Source of the DNA: Oxalobacter sp.
GTDB lineage: Bacteria > Pseudomonadota > Gammaproteobacteria > Burkholderiales > Burkholderiaceae_D
Assembly: GCA_018384065.1 (NCBI GenBank)
Contig: JAHAYL010000040.1
Span: 58,374-122,373, forward strand
Length of the DNA: 64,000 bases
Direction of reading: 5' to 3'
Positions 35,254 through 42,681 of this stretch are shown in pieces. The notes below the pieces were generated by a model. The model was not told the origin of the DNA. It saw only the letters and a list, made by a program, of their open reading frames with translations, and did not search any database. Each line of letters starts with the position of its first letter. Within the stretch, counting starts at the first letter, position 1. Made by a program: the position numbers and the translations under genes.

Positions 35254-37140
35254 ATGGAAACAGGAACCTCTCAAAGCCCTAGAGCCATCCAACTGCTGCC
35301 TAACCTGCTGATTTCGCAGATTGCAGCAGGCGAGGTGATTGAGCGCCCTGCCGCTGTCGTCAAAGAACTGCTGGAAAACGCCATTGATGCTGGCGCAACA
35401 AAAATCGAGGTACGCCTTGAGAACGGCGGCATCAAACGGATAGCCATCACAGACAACGGCAGAGGCATTCCACATGACCAGATGCCTCTGGCACTGGCAA
35501 GACACGCGACTTCCAAGATTGCTTCCCTTTATGACTTGGAACATGTCTCGACTTTAGGTTTCCGAGGCGAGGCCCTGGCATCCATCGCCGCTGTTGCTGA
35601 CCTGACACTGCGCTCGAAAACGGCAAATGAACCACATGCCTGGCAGCTTTCAGATGCCTCTGATACACCATCCCCTGCTTCTGGCACTCAAGGAACAACT
35701 GTTGAGGTTCATGAACTGTATGCCAATACACCGGCAAGACGGAAATTCCTGAAATCGGAACAGACAGAATATGGGCATTGCGCTGAAGCTGTGGAACGCA
35801 TTGCCTTGGGCAATCCAGGCATCCAGTTCACCCTGTTCCATAACGGCAGGGTGACAGCACGGTATCTGGCAGACAATCCTTCTCAGCGCGGCAAAGAAGT
35901 CCTGAAAGAGGTGTTCGACACCACAATCCCAATCGACCTGGAACTCGGTGAAGGCAATGACAGGCTGTCCCTGAAAGGTTTCATCGGCCTGCCTACCGCA
36001 TCCCGGTCTAGGGGAGATATGCAGTATTTCTATGTGAACGGACGCTTCACCCGTGACAGGTTGTTGGGACATGCTGTCAGGGCTGCCTATGAAGATGTCC
36101 TGCATGGCAACCGTTTCCCCGTCTATATCCTGTATCTGGACATTGATCCAGCCCGTGTCGATGTCAATGTCCATCCATCAAAGATTGAAGTCCGTTTCAG
36201 GGACAACCGTTCCATCCATCAATTCATCCAGCAGGCCATCTCCCGGACATTGGCACAGACTTTGGCTAATGGAAATACGGACAGTGACGGCATGATGCCA
36301 GTCACCCCGACCGTATTGGCAGGAAACGCTTTTTCTGACATGGAGTCCCCCTCCGCTATACCTGCTTCCCAGAAATGGCAGCGGAACCCGCCATCGACTT
36401 CCTTCCGGTTTGAGCAGAAAACAGCACCTTACGGCATGTTTGTCCAGAACATCCTGAAACAGGTCGATGAAGAGATGGATGGGCAGACCGCTGAACCTAT
36501 TCCGCCTGTCAGGCAGCCTGTCCAACCAGACAATGCGACCCCAGCAGAAGAGGATGCTTTCCCCTTGGGATTCGCCCTGGCACAGCTGCATGACATCTAT
36601 ATACTGGCGCAGAACAGGCAAGGGCTGGTGCTGGTCGATATGCATGCCGCCCATGAAAGAATCGTTTATGAGCAGCTGAAGACAGCATTAGACAACAAGC
36701 AGGTTGCCACCCAAAGCCTGCTGATCCCAATCTCCCTGAAAATCAGCAGCAGTGAAGCGGGCATCATCCAGGAAAATGAAACCGTCCTGAAAGAACTGGG
36801 CTTCGATATTTCCCTGCTGACACCCACGAACATCGCCATCCGGTCTGTCCCCGCCCTGCTGAAACAGACCGATATGACAGAAGCCTTCCATCAGATGCTC
36901 CAAGACCTGGACGCTTTTGGGACATCAAAAGTGGCAGAGGAAAAACGCAACGAACAGCTGGCGACCATCGCCTGCCATCATGCGGTCCGCGCCAACCGTT
37001 CCCTGACCATCATCGAGATGAATGCCCTGTTAAGGCAGATGGAACAGACTGAACGGGCAGGACAATGCAACCATGGCAGACCAACTTGGACACAGCTGAC
37101 CATGGCAGAACTGGACGCACTGTTTATGCGAGGACAATAA
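35254..37140 (+). CDS. mutL: DNA mismatch repair protein MutL
   Basis: MutL couples MutS mismatch recognition to strand removal. The 628 residues have the GHKL ATPase N-domain (I-A-A-G-E-V-I-E-R-P-A-A-V-V-K-E-L near 23-39, D-N-G-R-G-I-P, G-F-R-G-E-A-L-A-S-I), a Pro/Gln-rich linker (about 340-440) and a C-terminal dimerisation domain. The C-domain has D-M-H-A-A-H-E-R-I-V-Y-E from residue 462, matching the DQHA(X)2E(X)4E nuclease motif with M for Q. This marks it as an endonuclease-type MutL, as in bacteria lacking MutH. Confidence 0.96.
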   Translation: METGTSQSPRAIQLLPNLLISQIAAGEVIERPAAVVKELLENAIDAGATKIEVRLENGGIKRIAITDNGRGIPHDQMPLALARHATSKIASLYDLEHVSTLGFRGEALASIAAVADLTLRSKTANEPHAWQLSDASDTPSPASGTQGTTVEVHELYANTPARRKFLKSEQTEYGHCAEAVERIALGNPGIQFTLFHNGRVTARYLADNPSQRGKEVLKEVFDTTIPIDLELGEGNDRLSLKGFIGLPTASRSRGDMQYFYVNGRFTRDRLLGHAVRAAYEDVLHGNRFPVYILYLDIDPARVDVNVHPSKIEVRFRDNRSIHQFIQQAISRTLAQTLANGNTDSDGMMPVTPTVLAGNAFSDMESPSAIPASQKWQRNPPSTSFRFEQKTAPYGMFVQNILKQVDEEMDGQTAEPIPPVRQPVQPDNATPAEEDAFPLGFALAQLHDIYILAQNRQGLVLVDMHAAHERIVYEQLKTALDNKQVATQSLLIPISLKISSSEAGIIQENETVLKELGFDISLLTPTNIAIRSVPALLKQTDMTEAFHQMLQDLDAFGTSKVAEEKRNEQLATIACHHAVRANRSLTIIEMNALLRQMEQTERAGQCNHGRPTWTQLTMAELDALFMRGQ

Positions 37141-37170
37141 TCACCCATCATTCATCGACAAGGAGGAGCT

Positions 37171-37662
37171 ATGAAACTGAAACTGTTTGCCGCAACCCTG
37201 GCAGGTATCTTGGCATGTGGTTCTGCATTCGCAGGCGACTATGCAACATCCCTGGGAAAATGCCTGTACAACAAATCTGGTTCCCAGGACAAAACCACCC
37301 TGACCCAATGGGCTTTTGTCTCCCTGGGTCAGACTGATGCAGCAAAAGGCATCGCAACCATTCCAGATGCCAAAACCCAGCAGGTGAACACCGAGGCGAA
37401 ATCCGTTGTCTCCAAACTGCTCCTGTCTTCCTGCTCCAAGGAAGCGCTGCAGGTCCTGCTGCATGAACCAACCACCGGCCTTCAGGATTCCGTTTCTGCC
37501 ATCACCTCAGAAATGGTTTCCGAAAAAATCAAATCCTATGCTGGCAATACCTTCCCTGGTTCTATGCTGTCTTCCGGCTCATCCGGAAAATCAGGCTTGG
37601 GTTCCATCCTGCAACCCTCGGGCAATTCCGGGAAATCCCTTGGCAATATCTTCAAGAAATAA
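37171..37662 (+). CDS. exported hypothetical protein
   Basis: A 163-residue protein with a clear signal peptide (cleavage after F-A-G or S-A-F-A, about 22) and a strong AAGGAGGAG ribosome-binding site. The mature part has L-G-K-C-L-Y-N-K-S-G and L-L-L-S-S-C-S-K-E, so two or more cysteines may form a disulfide. The C-terminal 35 residues are Gly/Ser-rich. No known family. It may be cotranscribed with mutL but is probably unrelated in function. Confidence 0.78.
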   Translation: MKLKLFAATLAGILACGSAFAGDYATSLGKCLYNKSGSQDKTTLTQWAFVSLGQTDAAKGIATIPDAKTQQVNTEAKSVVSKLLLSSCSKEALQVLLHEPTTGLQDSVSAITSEMVSEKIKSYAGNTFPGSMLSSGSSGKSGLGSILQPSGNSGKSLGNIFKK

Positions 37663-37687
37663 GCAAAGCTGCTGATATCGTTTCAAG

Positions 37688-37723
37688 ACCTGCCACAAGG
37701 CTGACACTGGCTTGATGGCAGGT
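37688..37723 (+). terminator. hairpin after the exported protein gene
   Basis: ACCTGCCA/TGGCAGGT (37688-37695, 37716-37723), extended inward by CAAG/CTTG, followed by TCTATT. The T-tract is weak. Confidence 0.45.
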
Positions 37724-37741
37724 TCTATTGGCTTACCTGAT

Positions 37742-37770
37742 TTGCGAAATACCAGCGGATTCTGTATACT
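37742..37770 (+). promoter_or_regulatory. promoter of tRNA-Ser(UGA)
   Basis: TTGCGA (37742-37747), 17-bp spacer, TATACT (37765-37770), 16 nt before the tRNA. Confidence 0.7.
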
Positions 37771-37785
37771 TGCCGCTCACCGACA

Positions 37786-37873
37786 GGAAGCTTGGCAGAG
37801 CGGTCGAATGCACCGGTCTTGAAAACCGGCAATCCGAGAGGATTCCAGGGTTCGAATCCCTGAGCTTCCGCCA
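37786..37873 (+). tRNA. tRNA-Ser(UGA)
   Basis: Complete 88-nt serine tRNA with encoded CCA. Acceptor GGAAGCT (37786-37792) pairs with AGCTTCC (37863-37869). The anticodon loop in CCGGTCTTGAAAACCGG gives UGA, reading UCA. It has a long variable arm. Confidence 0.97.
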
Positions 37874-37881
37874 AAGACACC

Positions 37882-37917
37882 ATCCCGTAAGTTCCAAGAA
37901 ACTTACGGGATTTTCTT
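37882..37917 (+). terminator. intrinsic terminator after tRNA-Ser(UGA)
   Basis: A 12-bp perfect stem ATCCCGTAAGTT/AACTTACGGGAT (37882-37893, 37900-37911) followed by TTTCTTTT. Confidence 0.92.
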
Positions 37918-37971
37918 TTGGTAATATGGTAACTTTCATTACCATGAAGTTACCCTCAAAGGAAAATCAAG

Positions 37972-38379
37972 ATGTGGAAAATTGAAAAGGTCAAGGGCAG
38001 ACAGCCTGTTTACCGTCCCAATCCAGGGAAATGTTACCTGCAACCTGCGTTCCTTGAACTGAATGGCGAAAGCCAGTGCATCTGCTTTGGTGTAAACGCA
38101 GATGCTGCTGCACCGATACCGGATGCGGTCTATCATGGCAGGGCTGTGCGCATCATTCTTTCTGGCAACCTGAAACGGACAACCTGCAAGATCCTCAATA
38201 AATTCCTTACCGACCATAAAGCGCAGTTTGCACAGCTTTCTCAAGAATACAGCCAGTACTGGGATGGCTCCCACTTCAAAGGCAAGTGGTCTGATAAAGG
38301 CAAAACAATCATTGACGCACTGACTGAAGACATCAACAGACTCAGTATGGCGGTTATCGAGAAATACGGCTATAACTGA
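37972..38379 (+). CDS. hypothetical protein in a tRNA-linked accessory patch
   Basis: A 135-residue, basic, cytoplasmic protein with no signal peptide. It contains A-V-R-I-I-L-S-G-N-L-K-R-T-T-C-K-I and ends in an amphipathic helix D-I-N-R-L-S-M-A-V-I-E-K-Y-G. I recognise no family. It stands alone between a tRNA-Ser terminator and a toxin-antitoxin pair, in a stretch that also holds an integrase remnant, so it is probably cargo of a decayed integrated element. Confidence 0.6.
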   Translation: MWKIEKVKGRQPVYRPNPGKCYLQPAFLELNGESQCICFGVNADAAAPIPDAVYHGRAVRIILSGNLKRTTCKILNKFLTDHKAQFAQLSQEYSQYWDGSHFKGKWSDKGKTIIDALTEDINRLSMAVIEKYGYN

Positions 38380-38404
38380 CCTGCATCCTGCAGATACCAC
38401 AAAA

Positions 38405-38429
38405 CAAAGCCACCGCTAGGGTGGCTTTG
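38405..38429. terminator. hairpin between converging hypothetical and antitoxin genes
   Basis: A 10-bp stem CAAAGCCACC/GGTGGCTTTG (38405-38414, 38420-38429). On the minus strand it is followed by TTTTG, so it suits the toxin-antitoxin operon best. Confidence 0.7.
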
Positions 38430-38453
38430 GTTGGATAAAGAAAAGAATAGAGA

Positions 38454-38825
38454 CTAGAGGAAAGTTTTATAACTACCACCGAAGATGGACTGGATTTTCT
38501 TTGCCATCTGTACGGAGATTGGGCGGCGGTTATGTTCCATCTCTGAGATGTGGTGTGGTCTGACACCGAGTTTTTCTGCCAATTGTTTCTGAGTTAGGTC
38601 TTCTTTTGCCCGCAAGCCACGCATACAGTCACCCGGAGTGATTTCGCCATAAACTTCTTCAATGGTATAAAGCTTGTCACCACTGTATTCTTTTTCATAT
38701 TTTTTCTGCGCACGGTCTATTACCCGCTGGATACCTTCGGTAATTTCAGCGGCCATGCATTCTGGAAAGGTAAGCGTGATTTTAGTTGATCCGCCGGTAG
38801 TTTGCTTTTTCATGGGTACCCACAT
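38454..38825 (-). CDS. XRE-family antitoxin (HigA-like)
   Basis: The 123-residue protein carries a C-terminal helix-turn-helix: L-R-A-K-E-D-L-T-Q-K-Q-L-A-E-K-L-G-V-R followed by I-S-E-M-E-H-N-R-R (about 73-105). In HigBA-type modules this protein neutralises the toxin and represses the operon. It begins inside the toxin gene (44-nt overlap); GGAG 7 nt before the ATG at 38825 supports that start. Toxin-first order is characteristic of higBA. Confidence 0.85.
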   Translation of the reverse strand: MWVPMKKQTTGGSTKITLTFPECMAAEITEGIQRVIDRAQKKYEKEYSGDKLYTIEEVYGEITPGDCMRGLRAKEDLTQKQLAEKLGVRPHHISEMEHNRRPISVQMAKKIQSIFGGSYKTFL

Positions 38826-39090
38826 AACGAATCTCCATCAGTTTGATTGTGTAATCGGTGACTTTCCAGACAGCGACATAACGAGGGAGCCCTTTGTTCA
38901 GATGGCAGTGATAGTAGTCTTTTTTTCCCGTCAGTCTGCCATAATTCTGCCAATGCTTGACTTCAGGACCTATATGAATCAGGTCATTCAAGAGGAATTT
39001 CAGGGCAGCATCAATCTTGGCAGGCAGCCTTTTCTGTTGTTTCCTGGCATTGCCAGTGAATATGACTTTCCATTCATCGCTGTCTGTCAT
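38782..39090 (-). CDS. RelE/HigB-like toxin
   Basis: From the ATG at 39090 it encodes 102 residues with the compact RelE/ParE-type arrangement: an N-terminal W-K-V-I-F-T-G-N-A-R-K-Q-Q-K-R-L-P, a loop L-T-G-K-K-D-Y-Y, a beta strand R-Y-V-A-V-W-K-V and the C-terminal I-R-Y-V-G-T-H-E-K-A. Members are ribosome-dependent mRNA interferases. The gene overlaps the HigA-like antitoxin downstream. A longer frame starting at 39141 has no ribosome-binding site. Confidence 0.85.
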   Translation of the reverse strand: MTDSDEWKVIFTGNARKQQKRLPAKIDAALKFLLNDLIHIGPEVKHWQNYGRLTGKKDYYHCHLNKGLPRYVAVWKVTDYTIKLMEIRYVGTHEKANYRRIN

Positions 39091-39152
39091 GGTCTTTCTC
39101 TTTTTTTGACGGATGTTACCAAAAAAAGGTAAGTAAGGCAAGGAAGCGTGCT

Positions 39153-39239
39153 CTACATCAAAAAGGAATCTCCTTTTGGGTCTGCTCTTGCTTTCTTGAT
39201 TTGCGTATCAGTCAGCCGTCTTTTCAGCCTTGTTGCCAT
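39153..39239 (-). pseudogene. tyrosine integrase remnant (N-terminal 28 codons)
   Basis: A 28-codon reading frame on the minus strand begins M-A-T-R-L-K-R-R-L-T-D-T-Q-I-K-K-A-R-A and stops at TAG. The L-T-D-T-x-I-K-K-A-R pattern is the typical start of the arm-binding (DUF4102) domain of phage/island integrases. It keeps a GGAGAG ribosome-binding site. The rest of the gene is gone; the toxin-antitoxin operon begins 62 bp further on. It marks a decayed integrated element beside tRNA genes. Confidence 0.7.
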
Positions 39240-39264
39240 ATCACTCTCTCCAAATTGGGACATA

Positions 39265-39276
39265 AGGACATGTCCT
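39265..39276. repeat. 12-bp palindrome upstream of the integrase remnant
   Basis: AGGACATGTCCT is a perfect palindrome inside GGGACATAAGGACATGTCC. A related AGGACATAAAATGGGACAT lies after tRNA-Phe at 39677-39695. It may be an old recombinase or excisionase site. Confidence 0.4.
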
Positions 39277-39323
39277 ATTTGTACGATGGTGAAAATGTTT
39301 TCTTCAAGGCAGGAATAAATAGC

Positions 39324-39352
39324 TTGACATAGTATAAATCGGGTGCAATAAT
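39324..39352 (+). promoter_or_regulatory. promoter of the tRNA-Met/tRNA-Phe unit
   Basis: Perfect TTGACA (39324-39329), 17-bp spacer, AATAAT (39347-39352). Confidence 0.75.
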
Positions 39353-39364
39353 CGCAATTCTTTT

Positions 39365-39441
39365 GGTGATATAGCTCAGCTGGTTAGAGCACAGCACTCA
39401 TAATGCTGGGGTCGGCGGTTCAAGTCCACCTATCACCACCA
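39365..39441 (+). tRNA. tRNA-Met(CAU), elongator type
   Basis: 77 nt with CCA. Acceptor GGTGATA (39365-39371) pairs with TATCACC (39431-39437). The anticodon loop CTCATAA gives CAU. The D arm and anticodon arm match elongator tRNA-Met rather than the initiator. A lysidine-modified tRNA-Ile reading AUA has the same anticodon and is not fully excluded. Confidence 0.93.
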
Positions 39442-39487
39442 AGATATTTGGTTGTGTTGTTCTCTTTTGATACAATTGCAGCCTGTT

Positions 39488-39563
<76 letters not shown>

Positions 39564-39572
39564 AGGATAAGT

Positions 39573-39601
39573 AAAAGGACGTCTCAGGACGTCCTTTTTT
39601 T
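39573..39601 (+). terminator. intrinsic terminator after tRNA-Phe
   Basis: An 11-bp stem AAAAGGACGTC/GACGTCCTTTT (39573-39583, 39588-39598) with TCAG loop and seven Ts. It is nearly identical, including the upstream GATAAGT, to the terminator after tRNA-Ser(GCU). Confidence 0.93.
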
Positions 39602-39694
39602 CGTTTAAAATCATCAATTTCCCTCTATTGCCTGTAAATGAGGTAACAAGCAGTACCGTTGGCTCTTGAATCATCTAGGACATAAAATGGGACA

Positions 39695-40249
39695 TCAGTC
39701 ATACTGCTCGCCGAACTTGATGCGTTCATGGACTTTCTCAACAACCACTGCTGTACCACTGATGGTCTCCATGACCTTGCACCACATTCCTGACTGGTCA
39801 GTGACGACAAGGCTGTATTCAATCTTGATGCCCACGATGGCGTTGGCACCGAGCCGTTTAGCCTGACGGTCAAGCTTGTTGAAAGACGGACGGGCATCCT
39901 GCATCCGTTCGAGCATCTGGGTCTTGCCGCTGTCAAAGACTTCTTTGACGATGACAATGTCTTTGTATTCCTTGATGGCATACCCATCAAAACTGCCGGT
40001 TGTGGTATGCATCAGGCTCTCTTCCGGCTTGAATTTTTCCTGGATCTTGTTGATGCCCTCCGTCAGCAGCTCTTTTATCTTCTCGTCCTTGACGTTCGGC
40101 AACGCCTCTTGGAACTGTTCACAGATGGTCATGGCGATATCACGGTTCTCAGCCGTTGTCATGGTTTTATACGCCTCAGCGCATTTTGGACAGACTTTGT
40201 TCTTGTCGAAGAAACTAAGTGGATTGCCACAGATGGTGCAAATTGCCAT
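39695..40249 (-). CDS. zinc-ribbon plus YbjQ-like (heavy-metal-binding/DUF74) protein
   Basis: From the ATG at 40249 the protein has 184 residues. The N-terminus has a four-cysteine zinc ribbon, C-T-I-C-G-N-P-L near 4-11 and C-P-K-C near 23-26. The C-terminal half is YbjQ-like, with A-K-R-L-G-A-N-A-I-V-G-I-K-I-E-Y. A helical linker connects them. Such proteins are cytoplasmic and of unclear function, some linked to metals. It is divergent from the nicotinamidase operon. A longer frame to 40396 adds 49 residues without family similarity. Confidence 0.8.
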   Translation of the reverse strand: MAICTICGNPLSFFDKNKVCPKCAEAYKTMTTAENRDIAMTICEQFQEALPNVKDEKIKELLTEGINKIQEKFKPEESLMHTTTGSFDGYAIKEYKDIVIVKEVFDSGKTQMLERMQDARPSFNKLDRQAKRLGANAIVGIKIEYSLVVTDQSGMWCKVMETISGTAVVVEKVHERIKFGEQYD

Positions 40250-40435
40250 ATCAAGACCTTTCTTATCGGAACAAGTTTGAAACAACTGGTTTCTATTTTG
40301 ACATAAATACTTCCTGAAAACACAGTTGAAGGCATCTCCTTCCTCCGTAATGTCCCCCAATGAGGTTTTTTGTCCATTGGATGGACTTGCAGGCATAATA
40401 TGATGACCGTGACACCCTTACCGGCAGGAGGCAAG

Positions 40436-40975
40436 ATGGCAAAAATTCTGGTGATTGTGGATATGCAGCATGACTTCATTGACGGCAGTCTCGGCAGCAG
40501 CGATGCCCAGTCAATCCTGCCAGCTGTTGCCAGCAAAATCCGCCAGCGTGTTTCTGATGGTTGGGAAGTCCTCATCACACTGGATACCCATGGCAAAGAT
40601 TACCTGACAACACAGGAAGGTCAGAAACTGCCTGTCCCTCACTGCATCAAAGGCAGTTGGGGCTGGGAACTGCATCCTCTGGTGGAAGAAGCCCTGAAAG
40701 GTGTCCCTTTCCGCACTTTTGAAAAACCGACTTTCGGCAGTGAAACATTGACAGCCTATCTGAAGGAAACCCAACCTGAAGCTGTCGAATTCATTGGGCT
40801 CTGTACGGATATCTGCGTGGTATCCAATGCAATTGCTGCCAAAATGGTCCTGCTGGATGCCCAGATTTCAGTAGATGCCAGCTGCTGCGCGGGAACATCC
40901 CCTGCCAGCCATCAGGCGGCGCTGGCAACCATGGCATCCTGCCAGATTTCCATTACCCAAGAGGTTCAATCATGA
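40436..40975 (+). CDS. pncA: nicotinamidase (isochorismatase-like hydrolase)
   Basis: Converts nicotinamide to nicotinate in NAD salvage. The 179-residue protein starts behind AGGAGG. The catalytic triad is visible: Asp in I-V-D-M-Q-H-D-F (9), Lys in F-E-K-P-T-F, and Cys in F-I-G-L-C-T-D-I-C-V. Metal ligands include D-T-H-G-K-D near 50-55. Its stop overlaps the start of the nicotinate phosphoribosyltransferase gene by 4 nt, and that pairing makes nicotinamidase much more likely than other cysteine hydrolases. Confidence 0.92.
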   Translation: MAKILVIVDMQHDFIDGSLGSSDAQSILPAVASKIRQRVSDGWEVLITLDTHGKDYLTTQEGQKLPVPHCIKGSWGWELHPLVEEALKGVPFRTFEKPTFGSETLTAYLKETQPEAVEFIGLCTDICVVSNAIAAKMVLLDAQISVDASCCAGTSPASHQAALATMASCQISITQEVQS

Positions 40976-42420
40976 AACTGAACGCCCCAAGAAACCCTGC
41001 AATGGTCATGGACCTGTATGAACTGACCATGAGCTATGGTTACTTCAAGGAATGTGACTGGAACACCAAAGTGGCATTTGACGTGTTTTACCGCAAGAAT
41101 CCCGATGGCGGCGGTTATGCCATTGCGGCTGGGCTCGAACAGATCATCGACTATATCGGGAACCTGCATTTTGAAGAAACCGATATCGCCTACCTGCGTT
41201 CACTGGACCTGTTCGGTGAGGATTTCCTGGACTATCTTAAGGAGTTTTCGTTCAAAGGTAACCTCTATGCCTTCCCGGAAGGGACGGTGATTTATCCGAA
41301 TGAACCTGTCATCACGGTTGTCGCGCCCATGATTGATGCACAGATTGTCGAAACATCCCTGCTGCTCCATTTCAACCACCAATCACTCATTGCTACCAAG
41401 ACAAGCCGTATTGTCCGGGCGGCTGACGGCCGCCCAGTATCAGACATGGGGGCCCGGCGTGCCCACAATATGGATGCTGCTGTCTATGGCGCACGCGCTG
41501 CTTATATCGGTGGTGCCGCAGGCACCGCCACTATCCTGGCAGCCCAGATGTTCGGGATTCCAGCCGTCGGGACAATGGCGCACAGCTGGGTCATGGGATT
41601 CCCTGATGAATTCACCGCATTCAGCAAATATGCGAAGACTTACCCTGACAATACGGTCCTCTTGGTCGATACCTACAATGTCTTGAAAAGCGGCATCCCG
41701 AATGCCATCAGGACCGCAAAGGAAGTGCTTGCCCCCTTGGGTAAACGCCTGAAAGGCATCCGGATCGACAGCGGAGACCTGGCCTACCTTTCAAAACGTT
41801 CCCGAGAAATGCTGGATGATGCCGGCCTCTTCGACTGCCGGATCATCGTTTCCAACAGCCTGGATGAATACACCATCACATCCCTGTTGAACCAAGACAG
41901 CGCCATTGACAGTTTCGGGGTCGGTGAACGGCTGATCACCTCAAAAGACGACCCGGTCTTCGGCGGTGTCTATAAACTGGCAGCTGTTTCTGAGAATGGG
42001 ACGTTCAAGCCAAAAATCAAGATTTCAGAAAACCCAGAGAAAATCACGAATCCCGGTCTGAAACAGGTTTACCGCATCTTCAATGAAGAAGGTTATGCGG
42101 TTGCAGACCTGATTGCTGGCCACGATGAAACCTTGGATTTCTCAAAACCTGTCCCTTACATTGACCCACAGGCACCATGGAAACGGAATACCTTTGAGAA
42201 CTGCCATGCAATTGCCTTGCAGGTTCCGGTTTTCAAGGACGGCAGGCTGGTTTACCAGCCACCTTCACTGGATGAAATCAAAGCTTATGTCACCGACCAG
42301 CTGAACAACAAAGTCTGGCAGGAGGAACTGCGCTTTGAATACCCGCACCGCCACTATCTGGCAATGACGGAAGCTTACTATCAGATGAAGATGTCACTGT
42401 TGGACAAGAACGGCCGTTGA
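40972..42420 (+). CDS. pncB: nicotinate phosphoribosyltransferase
   Basis: Joins nicotinate to PRPP to form nicotinate mononucleotide, the step after PncA in the salvage pathway. The 482-residue length and opening M-V-M-D-L-Y-E-L-T-M-S-Y-G-Y match the form common in Gram-positives and some Proteobacteria. The active-site region is Y-G-A-R-A-A-Y-I-G-G-A-A-G-T-A-T; R-I-D-S-G-D-L-A and I-V-S-N-S-L-D-E-Y line the phosphoribosyl site. It is translationally coupled to pncA. Confidence 0.95.
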   Translation: MKLNAPRNPAMVMDLYELTMSYGYFKECDWNTKVAFDVFYRKNPDGGGYAIAAGLEQIIDYIGNLHFEETDIAYLRSLDLFGEDFLDYLKEFSFKGNLYAFPEGTVIYPNEPVITVVAPMIDAQIVETSLLLHFNHQSLIATKTSRIVRAADGRPVSDMGARRAHNMDAAVYGARAAYIGGAAGTATILAAQMFGIPAVGTMAHSWVMGFPDEFTAFSKYAKTYPDNTVLLVDTYNVLKSGIPNAIRTAKEVLAPLGKRLKGIRIDSGDLAYLSKRSREMLDDAGLFDCRIIVSNSLDEYTITSLLNQDSAIDSFGVGERLITSKDDPVFGGVYKLAAVSENGTFKPKIKISENPEKITNPGLKQVYRIFNEEGYAVADLIAGHDETLDFSKPVPYIDPQAPWKRNTFENCHAIALQVPVFKDGRLVYQPPSLDEIKAYVTDQLNNKVWQEELRFEYPHRHYLAMTEAYYQMKMSLLDKNGR

Positions 42421-42681
42421 TGTTCCATCTGTTGAAGAAGGATCCGTAAAAACAATCTGGTATTTTGTCTCCCTCTGCCCCATTCCGTTGCTGTTGGTAC
42501 TGTTGTGTCAGGACATATGTCTGGAACATGACCTTGGCATAAATGCTCCGCAATCTTCCAAGATACATTTACAGATGGCGTCCAATCTGAGAGACTTTAA
42601 AATTTTGAGACATATTCGTACCCTAGATGCTGAATGTTATAGAAAAGCATCATTAGGAAATTCCCGGACAACGGACATGAC

